The notes under the pieces are model-generated. The model made no database searches. It was not told the DNA's origin and saw nothing but the letters and a program-made list of their open reading frames with translations. From NCBI GenBank assembly GCA_018380885.1, contig JAGZSY010000015.1:1-64000 (forward strand): a DNA stretch of 64,000 bases, read 5' to 3'. Below are positions 35,501 to 45,745 of this stretch, one piece after another (the first letter of the stretch is position 1; the number at the start of each line of letters is the position of its first letter). The stretch is from Enterocloster asparagiformis. GTDB lineage: Bacteria; Bacillota; Clostridia; Lachnospirales; Lachnospiraceae. The position numbers and the translations under genes are program-made.

Positions 35501-38500
35501 TCACCTTGTCGCTGTTCTTCAGGTTGTAGTCCGCCAGCGATACGATCAGATACTGAACTCCCTCGCTGTCGTAGATCACGCTGATCTGTTCCGGTTCTAT
35601 CTCCGTTCCATTCCAGCTGACCTTAACCGTACTCTCATCCGCGTTTATGCCAAGCGGCAGCCGGTTGACAAATACCGGACCCACCATCTCGCTTCTGATC
35701 GTTTCCCCGCTGACGTTTTCCAATGTCATGGTGTATGTCAGCTTGTCGTCCACCTTGATGTTGCCGGAAGCCGTGTCCGCCGGCCTCGTTTCGTTGGCCA
35801 CGTCCAGGCTTGTGGATATGGTGGGGATATCCGGCTCCAGAACCGTCACATCTGCGAATACATCTTTGCCCAGATTATCGGTCTTATGCGTACCGTCGTT
35901 TAAATATTTGCTGTATTTCACCGCCACGTTCGCGGTGTTGCGGATATTGCTGATCACCTGGATCGCCGCGGAATTGTAGGGCTGCTGTTTCAGCAGCGCC
36001 TCCGCCTGAATGGTTCCGGGGACAAAGTTCTGTCCGAGCACGTAGCCGCTCTTCTCCTTCATCTGCGCGTCCTCGTAAGTGATGGTAAAGCCCTTCACTC
36101 CCGAATATGCTCCCAAATCCAGCGTCCAGCTGTCCTGCGCCGACTGGTCAAACGTGTACTGGTACGTATTCGGCGATCCGTCAAAGTACTCGGCCGTAAC
36201 CGTTACAGTGACCGCTCCCGCTTCCACCGCTTCCCCGTCCCTGATAATAAAGCTTTCATGGGCCGGTCTGGGGATCACCAGCTCCGTAAAGGTGTAGTTA
36301 TTCTTTGTATAAATGTCGTAGGCCAGGTCGCTTCCATCAGGCCCCTGCATGGTCAGGCCGGAATCGGTCAGCGCAAAGTACTCGATGGTACCGTTGTTTC
36401 CCTCGCCCGTGATCCTGTCGCCCAGGGCCGGCGTCAATTCATAGCGCACCGTCTGGCTGTCGTTCCACCACAGATTCTCCAGCACGCCCGTCTGGCCCGC
36501 AGACACATCTGTTTCGTTTACAGCCGCCACCTGCTTGCTCAAATCCACAGTGGGATCGATGCGCAGATTGCTGAACACAAATGTGTTTTGGTTCTCCACA
36601 TCCGGGACCTGGATTTTCCGGCTGGTAATCACGCGGTTGTCGTCCGGGATCAGATTGTACCCGGCAGCGGTCTGAATCTCTTCCAGCGTGTAGCTACCCG
36701 CTTTCAGCGGCACCTTTGCCTCTGTGTAGTCTTTTCCGCTCACCTGCGCGGTCTGAACAGTATCCAGTCCGTGGATCTGAACCAGTTTCCCATTTTCGTC
36801 CAGAATACGGAATACGGCCTCCGGCGCCTGATTGCCGTTGGCGTCCACCTTTCGGATGTTCACCAGCTCAGCCGGCCGGTTGTAAGCCTCAAAGCCGAAG
36901 GTCTGGCCCGCGGACATCCCGGTCAGTATGTGAAGCGTTCTGCCGTTCAGCTCTGTGGTCTGCTCCATCTTCACGCCGCTTAGGTAAATGCCGTCCAGCG
37001 TGTAATTCTCGTAGGTTCCACCGGTGATATCGTGCTCGTACAGAGCGTACTCCCGATCCGCCAGCTTAAGCCCCGCCCATTTGATCGTTCCGTCCGCATC
37101 CGGTTCCCTGGTGTCGCCCACCTTGGTCCAGCCGCTTCCATCCTGAGTCGTGTCGCGCACATACAGGTCAAACTTCACGCCTGTTTTCTGAATCGTACCG
37201 GATTCCGGCCCCTGGTACACATCGGGGTGCTTCACCAGGCTGATATCCACGCCGCTCTCGTTTGCAATGGTCATTTGCCCGGCATTTTCAGGAGTTTCAT
37301 ACGTCAAATGCTGTCCCGGCGTCACGGTAACCTCAACCGGTTCGATCTTCCGCACATAGTGCTCCGGAGCCGTGATTTCAAATATATAGTACTTTGTTCC
37401 GACGCTGGCAGCCGGGACATTGGTGATCTCGTAGATTCCACCGCCCTTATCCTTAAAGTTGTCGATCTTGGCCGTATCCGCGGGAAGTCCGGTGCCGCTC
37501 GCCGTCTGATTCGTGGTATACAGTCCGAATACCGCGCCCGCAAGCGCTGCCTTGCTGTCCTGGTCCACCTTCATCAGGGTAATATCCGCCTTGGCCAGAC
37601 GGTTTGTAACTGTGATTTTTACATCCGCTTTCGTGGTAAATCCAGGCAGCTCGATATAGGTCGTGTTGCCCTCAACCACGGTTTTCAACGGTGTTTTCTC
37701 TTCGTCTTGATTGTCAACTGCGCCGGTGAAGGTCCACTCATCGGGTTTCACCTCGGTCTCCGCCAGATAATAGTGGTAGTTTTCCGCGATTTCCTTTGCG
37801 GTGAGCTGCGGGATTCCCTCGATTGTGGCGGTGCGCCCGTCTTTCGACATCACCTCCACGCTCTTTCCGGTATCCGCAATGGCGCCGCCCTCAATTCCCT
37901 TGTAAAGCTGGAAGGTCACCTTATTCGGCAGAGCGTCCTTGTGGTCGGTCAGCTGGCCGTAGTCCAGATTCTTGGTCACGGTCAGGGTTACATCGTGGCG
38001 GTTCTCCACCGTTGCCGTGGGAAGTTCATCCGCTCCCGGCATTGTATGGCCTTCGCCCATATCTGCGACTACCGCCATATAGATGGGTTCCCGGTTTGCG
38101 GTGTAGCCTTCCGGAGCTTCCGTCTCCGTGATCCGGTACCATCCGGGGTCCAGATGATCCAGCAGAAGCTCGCCGTTTTTGCCAGTGGCGCCTGCGTCTA
38201 TCGCATTCCCCCATTCCCGGCTTGCCAGGTCCTGAAGTAATGTCTCATCCTCCACCAGACCGGCGCTGCGGACCACGTAGGATTTGTCGCTGGAAAAATC
38301 TCCCTTGTCTACTGCAAAGGGCAGATAGCTGTACTGGAATTTTGCATCCTCCAGTTTAAGCTCCGGATTTTCCGCATCGGTTTTGATCAGCTTTAAGCTG
38401 CCCTTCTGCGGGTTGTACAGATCCAGCTCTACCTGGGATACATACTCATAATTTTTGATTGCATCCCGCTTTTGAATCTGCGGCGTCGAGTTGGCCTTTT

Positions 38501-41500
38501 CGCGCTTAAATCCAATGGACAATTCTGTACTATTATGAACATTAAAGTATTGAATCGAGGTGTTCTGAGGCTTACCGTTCTCGGTCAGCGTGTACTCGCC
38601 GGGATTGATGTGGTCTATCCGCACCGTTATACCATCGGACGAATGCGTATTATATTGCTTAGAATAATTGGGATTGCCCTTGAGTTCCAGCGTCAACCCC
38701 TGCAGATCCACCTTCTGACCCGACAGCACATGCTTGCGAATCTCCAGATTCGGCTTCTCCGGGTTATACACGTTCACCACATTCTGCTCCGAGGCGTTCA
38801 CGGTAAACTCGCGGTACCAGTTCGTGTTGTTGTACATGTTGAAGTACCGGTCTTTATTCTTGTCGCCGAGCTTGGTCTCGACCAGATAATATTTTCCTCT
38901 GGGCAAACCGTCTGCAAACACATACGTTCCGTCATTTGTCTGAATCGTAGTGCCGGCCATAAACCGCTCATACTTTCCAGCCGCGTAATTGTACTTGTAC
39001 AGCTCAAGCTCCACCTGATCCAGCGCCTCGGTCTTAAGCCAGTCTATCTGCTCCAGCTTCGCGTCTGTGATCGCTCCGTCCGTGGCCTGGAACAGCTCTT
39101 CCGTGGGATTGTAGCCCCAAACCTTTAACTCCACCCGGTAACCGTCCAGCTGGGTGTTGATCAGGCGCTTTTCATCCGGATCGTTCTCGGCCCAGAAATA
39201 GGTCGTGTCAATGGGACTGCCCTCTGCAAAGGAGACAGTCAGCGTTTTGGCGCCGGTCATCATTTCCACACGGTCCGGCGCGCTGATCTCCACAAGCTCG
39301 AATGTCACCGTGCGGGCCTCGGAGTCTACCCACTTTGCGATTTCCTCGTCGGTCCTGCCGTGGGCCTTTAGCGTCTCCACAATCTTGTCAAAGTACAGCA
39401 TCTCGGACATGGCCTGGCCGGTCTTGTCACTGCCGTCCCACTTGTTGTCCAGTCCGGTTTCCAGCGTTGTGATGGTAATTCCGTCCACACGCAGCGCGAA
39501 GGTCACGCCGCCCAAAGGCGTATACTGCTTGCCGTCCAGTTCCGTCTCCAGCCACTTGTTCAGCTTCACGTAGGCGGTTTCTATCCGGTCTTCCCCAATA
39601 CCGGTCATGTCATAGTTATATGCATCCGCCGGCACAGTGGTATTTTTATCATAGGAAACGACCTTCACCCTTGTTCCGTCCTGCTGGGTATAGAAAGATT
39701 GGCCGTCCACTACGTCAAGCTTATATTGGCTCATCTGATCCGCCGGAACAAAGGCGATGATCTGCGGCCGGTCGCCCCAGGAATAGCCGGGGCCTGCTTC
39801 CACTTCCTTCAGCCAGAAAATATTTCCCGGACGCATGATGGTGGTGTCAAACTCGCCGACAACCTGCTCGCCGGTAAGCCCCTGCAGCTTGGTTCCCGTC
39901 TCATAGACGTCGATCAATGTGCTGCCGCTCAGATTAGCTTCCAGTCCATCCGCAAGCTTCGTCTCATGGAATTCAAATCTCGCTCCGTTTACGTCCTGAT
40001 TCTGTTCCAAATCTTCCGCATAAAACTCCTGCTCTATCCCATTATACTCGAATTTAACGGACGTGCGGTTTTCGTCTTTTTCCTTATATAAAATCTGATC
40101 CGCATACTTGTGGAGGTTGAACTGCACCCAGGGGCGCTCATTCAAAATTTCTCCGCTCCGGTCTACCTCAACCGCAGCGCCCTCCTGAACCGGGAAGTAT
40201 ACATAATTGTACGTTCCGCCGTCCGGCGCGCTCTGCAAAACACCGTCGCCGCTTACGCTAAGCTTATTCGGGTATGCGTCGTTCACCTTTGTAAGGATTT
40301 GCCTGCCGTCCTGAGGCTCGTAGCCGTCAGCGCCTTCGCCTTCTACGACAAAGTACGCCAGCTTGCTGTCCAATCCCCTGAACGCGGCCGCAGCGGCATC
40401 CTGATCGGACTTGCTCACCGTCACCAGTTCAGCGTCGCCGGACTGATTCCATTTGTACAGCACCAGGTCAACTCCTGGCAGCTCATTCTTGATGTCACGG
40501 TGATCGAACTGGGACTCCCACTTGTCGGTCCAGAACTTTCTGACCGTCAGGTTGATCGCCCGGTTGTTGGTAAACTCCAGAGGCTTCTGATTTACATCGA
40601 CCTTCGTCAGCAGGTCTTTCTGATCCAGCACCACGTCGTATTTCGTGTCGTCGTTCAGCGTATAACCGTCCGGAGCCGTGATCTCCCGCAAACGGTAGGT
40701 GATTTTACTGCCCTTGTCGTCATAGATCGGAACATTGTTGAATGTTACAAGTCCGGTTTTCGCATCGGAAGTCTGTTTTTTAAACTCCTCATATTGAGCG
40801 CCGTTCAACTTCTCCAGCACAATCACAGCCCCGCCCAGGGGTTCGCCGGTATTTCCGCTCTTCTTGATTGCCTGGACGGTTCCTACGTTCAGGTAGTTGA
40901 TCACCTCAATACTGCCGACTGCCACCTCTTTTTTGGATTCCTTTACCTCAATGGGACCATAATAAATGCCCTTATCGTTCTTATAATACTTAGAGTCAGC
41001 AGTATGATCGCCATCCTCCAGGTATGTGGCGGGATCGATGTGTCCATTCGGGACAGCCGTTTCCTTCACATAGTAGGTTCCCGCCTCAAACCAGTAAGCG
41101 CCGCCGTCCGATGTAATGGTTCGCGTGGTTGACGTAAACTGATCGCCGTCCCTGGTAAATACCTCGAATGCAACGTCCGTCAACTGCTCATCTTTCGTCA
41201 GAAAATTTTTCAGGTCAATAGTTCTGGACAGTTTCACCACCTGAAGCCTTGACAACCGCTGGTTCACAAACGTGGTGAGATTGCCGCCCTTCGCTTCCTG
41301 CAGGGAGCTGTCCATGGACACCTCCGCGCGTTTCGTCAGATCGATGATCTGATAAACGCCTCTGGTATCGGACGGGGCATTTGGATCATTGAACTCTTTA
41401 TAGCTCTTCGGATGCGCTGTCTCATAAACCTTATACTTATATCCCGCATCAAGGTATACCGGCTTGCCGTCGTTCTTGACCACTACAGGCGTCTCTGCCG

Positions 41501-44500
41501 CCTCGCTTTCATCGGCATTCAGTTTATAAATCTTAAACTCGAACTTGGTATCCTCATTGTTGTCCACCCAGAACACCGTTTCTCCCGTGCCCTTATCCTG
41601 TTTATAAATCCAAACCGGAAGCTTCTGCGCCACGTTATAGGCATATGCCCTGACTGTGGAACCAGCCGTCAGTTCAAAGGGACCGGCCAGCACAGCCGTA
41701 TCGTAGGACTGAGAATCAATCTGTACATTGGAAACCGTCAGCGTTTTGCCCGCCGCATCAGAGACATATTCCCCGTCAAACACTTCCAGCTTGTTTCCGG
41801 ACTTGGGCGCTTCATACCAGTAATACTCGATTTTCTCGCCATCCCCGTCCCAGATATCCAGGTTGGAAAACGCGATTTCTCCCTGTGCATTCGTCTTGCC
41901 GCTGCCCACGGAGCGGTACGCATTCTCTCCCGTTTTTTGCAGCAGCTGGAATGTGGCTTCGCCCTGTCCGGCTGGTTTGGAGGTGATCTGCGCCTTGTCG
42001 TTGTCCCCGGAGACAGCCGCGTATCCGGCGTTATACTTGGCCAGCGCAATACCGCTTCTGAGAATATTTGTAATATTGACCGTCTCCATGGAAATCAGCT
42101 CTCCCGGCTCCTTCAAGGTAAATTCCCTGGAAGTTACCAGACGATCTTCCTGGCTGTAGGTCTGATAGTACGCCGCCTCCCCGTCCTGATAGGTCTTGGA
42201 CGTATATGCGTTGGGAACAGCCTCAACCACGCGGTATACCGTGGCCTCAGCGTCCTCTGTTTTCCCGTTCATATAAACCGGAAGATCCAGGTAAATTTCT
42301 CCCTTTTCATCCAGGGAAAGGTTTTCCTGATAAACCGTCCAGTTGTCATTCCCCTGTTTGTACTCAACGCGGAAAAGCTTGGCGTAATCCTTTGCCTGCT
42401 GGCTGCTAACCGGCTCTCTTTCATCCCGTTCCTGCCCAGGTGTGGCGATCCATTTCACCACCTTGACAGCGGACTTGTTCGGGTAATTGAAGATAGTCTC
42501 CAACTTTTCTACGCCCTTGCCGGGGCGTGCGATCTTGCCCGGCGCCACCTCCACGGTGTACTCCGTCAGGTCCAGAATATAGCCTTCGGGCGTGCTCACT
42601 TCCTTCAGGGTATAGTTCCCGGCATCCAGCGGGAAGAAACTCACGGTTCCGTTTTTGTCGGACACCGCCGTCCCCACGCTGGTTCCCTGTTCGTCGAACA
42701 GCTCAAAGGTTACGCCCTGAAGCGCCGATGAAACACCGGACAGCCCATGGTTTTTATATTCATACCCCATCTTGCTAAACTGAAGTCCGCCGCTCTTTAC
42801 TTCGTTTTCAAAGATCACGGTCTCCTTGTCGTTAAGCTTCACTGTGATCTCAAAATACGCCTGGCCCTGGATATTTACTTTCATCCCCGTTCCGGGTTCC
42901 GTCTTATCCGGCAGCTCCGTCTCCGTAATCCGGTAGGTTCCCGGCTCCACGTAGAATACCAGCGTACCATCGGTTCCCTGCTCGGGTATGTCACCGTCGC
43001 GGCTGTCCGCTACCGGGTTGATGGCAATGTGTTCCAGATTTTCATACGCTCCGTTTTCCAGAACCTTGGGTTTATAGGTGTGATAACTTCCATCCTCGCC
43101 CATCTTTTCAACGGTAAATCCGGCATACCCCTCATAAAATCCGCCGTATTTCTCGTCAAAGGGTACCTTTTCAGTGGTCAGCTTTCCCGACTCCAGGGCG
43201 GGGATCAACAGCTTCTTCTCCAGCTGGATGGTGCTGCTGCCCTCCACGAACTGATAGTATCCCTCCGCGTCGTCATTAATCGAAGCTCTTTTTCCTTTGT
43301 CGTTCACACTGAGAAGCTCATAGTCGATGACAACGTCATTTCTAACCTTATAGGTAGCCCCGTCCTGAACTTGGGTATCCCAGAAATCCAGCTTAAAGTC
43401 CTCGCGGGCATAATAGGCCGTCACCCGGTAGCTGGTCAGCGCAGGCGCGCCATCGTCTGTTTTATATAAACCCGTGTCCTCGCCCGGATGTCCCGCGGTC
43501 GCGTACTGCCGGGTGGTAATTGTGGAGCTGTTTTTAACCGGCTCCTCCGGGGTCAGAGATTCTCCCTTATTCTTGCCCTCCGGCACAAGCTCAACCCGCA
43601 AAGGCGCGATGTCCGTGGGCTTCCCCTCTTTGTCGTGAAGCGTCAGCGTATCGGTAAGCAGGTAGGATTCAAAGGGAACGCGGCCGGGCCTGAAATAGTT
43701 GGCGTCGCCCACGGCGGGACCATCCGCCTGGTTCAGCCCTACGGTGATCTCAAAATCAAATTTAACCGCGTCCTGTCCATCCAGGGTCACCGGCTCACCA
43801 ACTCCGTTGTCATTGGTGATTTCCTTGTTCACCGCCCAGACGTCAGGGGAGACCAGCTCCCACTGATACATATCTTCGTTCAGTTCTTCGTCCAGAGACT
43901 CCCTCTGTCCATAGTCGCAGAACTTATACTCCATGGCGCTGGAGGAATCCGTGGGGTCCACGGCAGTGACATAACCGCTGTAAGCCGCAGCCCAGGTATC
44001 GCTCATCTCATAGACAGTGCCGATGGCCGTGCTGCCGTTTCCGGCGAAATATGCATTCAGCACCATCTTACCCGAGGCGCTTTCATCTGAAATCGGAATG
44101 TTATAGACCGCGGTATCTCCCGTTATATCTTTCTGGCGGTAAGCGGACTGCTGCGGCAGTATCAGATCAGCCGGCACAGTCAGGATGATCTTGCCTTGCT
44201 TCACCTCATTGGGCGTGTAAAGGCTGACGGTTCCGCCATTGTAGGAGTACGGTGGAACTGCGTTCATAGCATAGTTGACCGTGAGGTGGAATTCCTCACC
44301 GGCCATAATCTCCCCCACCTTGTCGGGAGACACGGCGATGCTTCCCACGACCACCTGGTTGTCCTCAGCGTCGTCAGGATCGCCCAGCGCTTCGCTTACC
44401 GCTTCAAAGAACGGCGTGTTGGGAACAAGCGTCAGCCGCGTGCTCTTAATCATACCCGCTCCGACTCTGCTGACAACTCCGCCCTCTTCCTGAAGGCTTT

Positions 44501-45560
44501 CCATTACCTCCTGGGTGGTGTCCTCGTCAAAGGACAGGCTTACCAGACCGGCGCCCTCCTCCTCATCGTCGTCATCAGAGCTGGTCACCAGATATTTTTG
44601 ATGGACGGACATGGAGAGCTCCTGCGGTTCTTCCGCTTCTTCTTTCTGAGCCTTTTCCTCAGTCTCTATCTCCGTCCTGGTCTCCTCTTCAGTTTCCTTC
44701 TCAGTCTCTTTTTCAGTGGGCGCAGCCTCGGAGGTCTCCTGCTCCGTCTCCTCCTGGGGCTTCTGTTCCTCAGCCTCACCGGACGGCAGCGTCTGGCCGC
44801 TGTTGTCCACAGTGTCCTGCTGTCCCTCTCCCGCTGTCGGATTTTCGGACGTCTCCTCACCGGACTGCTGGGACTCGGTCTCTTCCTGTGCGGAATCCTG
44901 GGTTATATCCCCAGCCTGGTCGGTCTCAGACGGGGTTACAGGCGCTGCGGTCTCCTCCTCATCCTTCGAGGCGTTGGAATCCGTGGCCTTCACCGCGTTG
45001 GAGTCGGTGGCAATGACAAAATCCTCATTGTCGCCCACAACCTTGAATTCCGAGCTGGTGGCCTCCTCGATCACCATAGTGTCGCTGTCCAAAACAACCT
45101 TATATTCTACCGGCTTATCCCCGGCGTTGATCGTATAGATCTCCAAATAGTCGACCAGGCACTCGTCCTCGTTTTCCTCGGCATCCTCGTCGTAAAAATC
45201 GATATCCAGGCCGTCCTTCTCCGCATAGATCAGGCACAGACTGGTCCCGTTCCTCTGTTTCTTGATCAGGATCTTCCCCTCGGTCAGGGACAGGATCTCG
45301 TCGAGAACATTCTGCTTTTTAAGATCCCCCTTAAACGGTATGTCCTTGAGCTCCAGCTCAGGGCGCCGCTCGGGGTCACGGTCCAGAATCCGCTCGATGT
45401 CCTTTTCCGTTATTTTTATAACCCTCTGATCAGCCGTCTCCCGGGGCTTGGACTGGGCCGCGTAACCTACCTGGGATAAATTCCCGGAAACCATTGCAAC
45501 CACCAGAAGCCAGGCCAGGAATCTCATTTTCCAAGATATCCGTCTTTTCAAGCTTTTCAC
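32502..45560 (-). CDS. Giant cell-wall-anchored adhesin with many Cna-B/SpaA-type domains
   Basis: 4352 residues in one open frame. Signal peptide at residues 1-35 (FLAWLLVVAMVSGNLSQVGYAA); a Glu/Thr-rich stretch at about 190-330; then many Cna-B-type beta domains marked by LAGAVFGLY, LEGASFALYG, AGAQFELTA, GTYTLTETKAPDGYVL and similar. Near residue 3700 is an SdrD-B-like segment (VGGRIWIDANGNGIQDDD), and before it DUF11-like beta domains. A Gly-rich hinge leads to LPKTG (4316-4320), a hydrophobic helix and KKRRPDQ. It is therefore a sortase substrate, exported and attached to peptidoglycan; no sortase gene is in the window. The start is GTG with GGAGGAG 8 bp upstream. Confidence 0.9.
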   Translation of the reverse strand: MKSLKRRISWKMRFLAWLLVVAMVSGNLSQVGYAAQSKPRETADQRVIKITEKDIERILDRDPERRPELELKDIPFKGDLKKQNVLDEILSLTEGKILIKKQRNGTSLCLIYAEKDGLDIDFYDEDAEENEDECLVDYLEIYTINAGDKPVEYKVVLDSDTMVIEEATSSEFKVVGDNEDFVIATDSNAVKATDSNASKDEEETAAPVTPSETDQAGDITQDSAQEETESQQSGEETSENPTAGEGQQDTVDNSGQTLPSGEAEEQKPQEETEQETSEAAPTEKETEKETEEETRTEIETEEKAQKEEAEEPQELSMSVHQKYLVTSSDDDDEEEGAGLVSLSFDEDTTQEVMESLQEEGGVVSRVGAGMIKSTRLTLVPNTPFFEAVSEALGDPDDAEDNQVVVGSIAVSPDKVGEIMAGEEFHLTVNYAMNAVPPYSYNGGTVSLYTPNEVKQGKIILTVPADLILPQQSAYRQKDITGDTAVYNIPISDESASGKMVLNAYFAGNGSTAIGTVYEMSDTWAAAYSGYVTAVDPTDSSSAMEYKFCDYGQRESLDEELNEDMYQWELVSPDVWAVNKEITNDNGVGEPVTLDGQDAVKFDFEITVGLNQADGPAVGDANYFRPGRVPFESYLLTDTLTLHDKEGKPTDIAPLRVELVPEGKNKGESLTPEEPVKNSSTITTRQYATAGHPGEDTGLYKTDDGAPALTSYRVTAYYAREDFKLDFWDTQVQDGATYKVRNDVVIDYELLSVNDKGKRASINDDAEGYYQFVEGSSTIQLEKKLLIPALESGKLTTEKVPFDEKYGGFYEGYAGFTVEKMGEDGSYHTYKPKVLENGAYENLEHIAINPVADSRDGDIPEQGTDGTLVFYVEPGTYRITETELPDKTEPGTGMKVNIQGQAYFEITVKLNDKETVIFENEVKSGGLQFSKMGYEYKNHGLSGVSSALQGVTFELFDEQGTSVGTAVSDKNGTVSFFPLDAGNYTLKEVSTPEGYILDLTEYTVEVAPGKIARPGKGVEKLETIFNYPNKSAVKVVKWIATPGQERDEREPVSSQQAKDYAKLFRVEYKQGNDNWTVYQENLSLDEKGEIYLDLPVYMNGKTEDAEATVYRVVEAVPNAYTSKTYQDGEAAYYQTYSQEDRLVTSREFTLKEPGELISMETVNITNILRSGIALAKYNAGYAAVSGDNDKAQITSKPAGQGEATFQLLQKTGENAYRSVGSGKTNAQGEIAFSNLDIWDGDGEKIEYYWYEAPKSGNKLEVFDGEYVSDAAGKTLTVSNVQIDSQSYDTAVLAGPFELTAGSTVRAYAYNVAQKLPVWIYKQDKGTGETVFWVDNNEDTKFEFKIYKLNADESEAAETPVVVKNDGKPVYLDAGYKYKVYETAHPKSYKEFNDPNAPSDTRGVYQIIDLTKRAEVSMDSSLQEAKGGNLTTFVNQRLSRLQVVKLSRTIDLKNFLTKDEQLTDVAFEVFTRDGDQFTSTTRTITSDGGAYWFEAGTYYVKETAVPNGHIDPATYLEDGDHTADSKYYKNDKGIYYGPIEVKESKKEVAVGSIEVINYLNVGTVQAIKKSGNTGEPLGGAVIVLEKLNGAQYEEFKKQTSDAKTGLVTFNNVPIYDDKGSKITYRLREITAPDGYTLNDDTKYDVVLDQKDLLTKVDVNQKPLEFTNNRAINLTVRKFWTDKWESQFDHRDIKNELPGVDLVLYKWNQSGDAELVTVSKSDQDAAAAAFRGLDSKLAYFVVEGEGADGYEPQDGRQILTKVNDAYPNKLSVSGDGVLQSAPDGGTYNYVYFPVQEGAAVEVDRSGEILNERPWVQFNLHKYADQILYKEKDENRTSVKFEYNGIEQEFYAEDLEQNQDVNGARFEFHETKLADGLEANLSGSTLIDVYETGTKLQGLTGEQVVGEFDTTIMRPGNIFWLKEVEAGPGYSWGDRPQIIAFVPADQMSQYKLDVVDGQSFYTQQDGTRVKVVSYDKNTTVPADAYNYDMTGIGEDRIETAYVKLNKWLETELDGKQYTPLGGVTFALRVDGITITTLETGLDNKWDGSDKTGQAMSEMLYFDKIVETLKAHGRTDEEIAKWVDSEARTVTFELVEISAPDRVEMMTGAKTLTVSFAEGSPIDTTYFWAENDPDEKRLINTQLDGYRVELKVWGYNPTEELFQATDGAITDAKLEQIDWLKTEALDQVELELYKYNYAAGKYERFMAGTTIQTNDGTYVFADGLPRGKYYLVETKLGDKNKDRYFNMYNNTNWYREFTVNASEQNVVNVYNPEKPNLEIRKHVLSGQKVDLQGLTLELKGNPNYSKQYNTHSSDGITVRIDHINPGEYTLTENGKPQNTSIQYFNVHNSTELSIGFKREKANSTPQIQKRDAIKNYEYVSQVELDLYNPQKGSLKLIKTDAENPELKLEDAKFQYSYLPFAVDKGDFSSDKSYVVRSAGLVEDETLLQDLASREWGNAIDAGATGKNGELLLDHLDPGWYRITETEAPEGYTANREPIYMAVVADMGEGHTMPGADELPTATVENRHDVTLTVTKNLDYGQLTDHKDALPNKVTFQLYKGIEGGAIADTGKSVEVMSKDGRTATIEGIPQLTAKEIAENYHYYLAETEVKPDEWTFTGAVDNQDEEKTPLKTVVEGNTTYIELPGFTTKADVKITVTNRLAKADITLMKVDQDSKAALAGAVFGLYTTNQTASGTGLPADTAKIDNFKDKGGGIYEITNVPAASVGTKYYIFEITAPEHYVRKIEPVEVTVTPGQHLTYETPENAGQMTIANESGVDISLVKHPDVYQGPESGTIQKTGVKFDLYVRDTTQDGSGWTKVGDTREPDADGTIKWAGLKLADREYALYEHDITGGTYENYTLDGIYLSGVKMEQTTELNGRTLHILTGMSAGQTFGFEAYNRPAELVNIRKVDANGNQAPEAVFRILDENGKLVQIHGLDTVQTAQVSGKDYTEAKVPLKAGSYTLEEIQTAAGYNLIPDDNRVITSRKIQVPDVENQNTFVFSNLRIDPTVDLSKQVAAVNETDVSAGQTGVLENLWWNDSQTVRYELTPALGDRITGEGNNGTIEYFALTDSGLTMQGPDGSDLAYDIYTKNNYTFTELVIPRPAHESFIIRDGEAVEAGAVTVTVTAEYFDGSPNTYQYTFDQSAQDSWTLDLGAYSGVKGFTITYEDAQMKEKSGYVLGQNFVPGTIQAEALLKQQPYNSAAIQVISNIRNTANVAVKYSKYLNDGTHKTDNLGKDVFADVTVLEPDIPTISTSLDVANETRPADTASGNIKVDDKLTYTMTLENVSGETIRSEMVGPVFVNRLPLGINADESTVKVSWNGTEIEPEQISVIYDSEGVQYLIVSLADYNLKNSDKVTVTFGAKVTNAVINNAGAATDAMYVTSRLTKDIFASNPGGATFKWQETATGTNWPNEYPDINEIAKDTLGLWHKANGYTYNYRQNTFNTNSDITLLKEGKGNLDSAFVAEPVSAKVTPDENGSIIYHLIAKNTSADVDKTVVTKLRLADSLPRLSDVEDFKGVSRGSQWRFTVNGGTAFTVYKVDAAGDRTEIAEENYRIYYFTGDGETAMDQSVLKKYENPGDHGWVAQDSWIGTSPVAVMADIVLPEGQYLRTGESIVLEFKADVQEIKTAQELESIAYTYAVNRFSMSYYHMSNENPEELAFQDVTSNMVQAVLTPARVGVGGRIWIDANGNGIQDDDQYGTSVSDLQKLVENQYFRVMLNTSGEEKGTVTVASVSEAIPAVPNDAAKPSGALDRTGRFLFSGLLPAQPHDEEHLYTAKDDDGTFNTIRNILQNGALKGLNPQTNRLTITTQGDESANIIPGMYLKKTATTVTGKDTSNAEGGMSRKPSELKAGTYPSETQDNNFVTNGKANSYISESFFLWGDTENWDQTKDFGLIPYRDLTITKYGEGDPKETLEGASFALYGPFDNEEEARAFDTAKADESSGKFVGRQTTGEDGTLKFEGLYYYLYYVIVEESTPDDYMTYGAVASSNIRPMSRDQADASWYVPWGVTEASITNKYGDGTLKVTKVDSETGAALAGAQFELTASKTNVEGAWENFLEKAANNTPSGWNGAEAVTVDGTVLHFTIAGSIADGVTDGTAILTELPYGTYTLTETKAPDGYVLVGEPETRTFTISRNDRTISYTADDMALENDAMGPIANTPHETTVVKVSRSNVETKLAGAEFILKSQKGYILLKEGSFDGYVQEEEKASRFMTDENGVFVIKRLPAGTYTLIEKTAPSGYYINSDIPPFTTDGTAHSTIQVADQRITHSGGGGGGGGSTGRRSVTVINEGDVPLANLPQPPVNETIILDEDVPLAGLPKTGEIVNAAAGLAAMISTALMGVYLALQKKRRPDQ

Positions 45561-45624
45561 GAATTGCTCCTCCTTTAATATTGTTTTTATGCAAACATGG
45601 GATAATTTCCTAGTATTTTATTCC

Positions 45625-45630
45625 ATTATA
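45625..45630 (-). promoter_or_regulatory. Candidate -10 of the adhesin promoter
   Basis: TATAAT on the minus strand, 65 bp before the start codon. No good -35 at 16-18 bp was found, so it may need an activator. Confidence 0.4.
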
Positions 45631-45673
45631 ACGCCTGCCGGTTACAATACGGTCACTTTTTAGGATTTCAGTA

Positions 45674-45724
45674 AAAAATAAAAAAACCGGCATAAACAAA
45701 TCCCCCGATCTGCCTATGCCGGTT
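45674..45724 (-). terminator. Terminator of the cysK unit
   Basis: Minus-strand arms AACCGGCATA / TATGCCGGTT around a 20-nt loop, followed by a long T-rich tail. Confidence 0.85.
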
Positions 45725-45745
45725 TCCCATTTTATATCAATTCCT

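Noticed and set aside
34827..45479. Series of long plus-strand frames (up to about 440 codons) opposite the adhesin gene
   Set aside because: They mirror the repeated Cna-B coding sequence, lack ribosome sites and family resemblance; the minus frame is continuous with signal peptide and LPKTG anchor.
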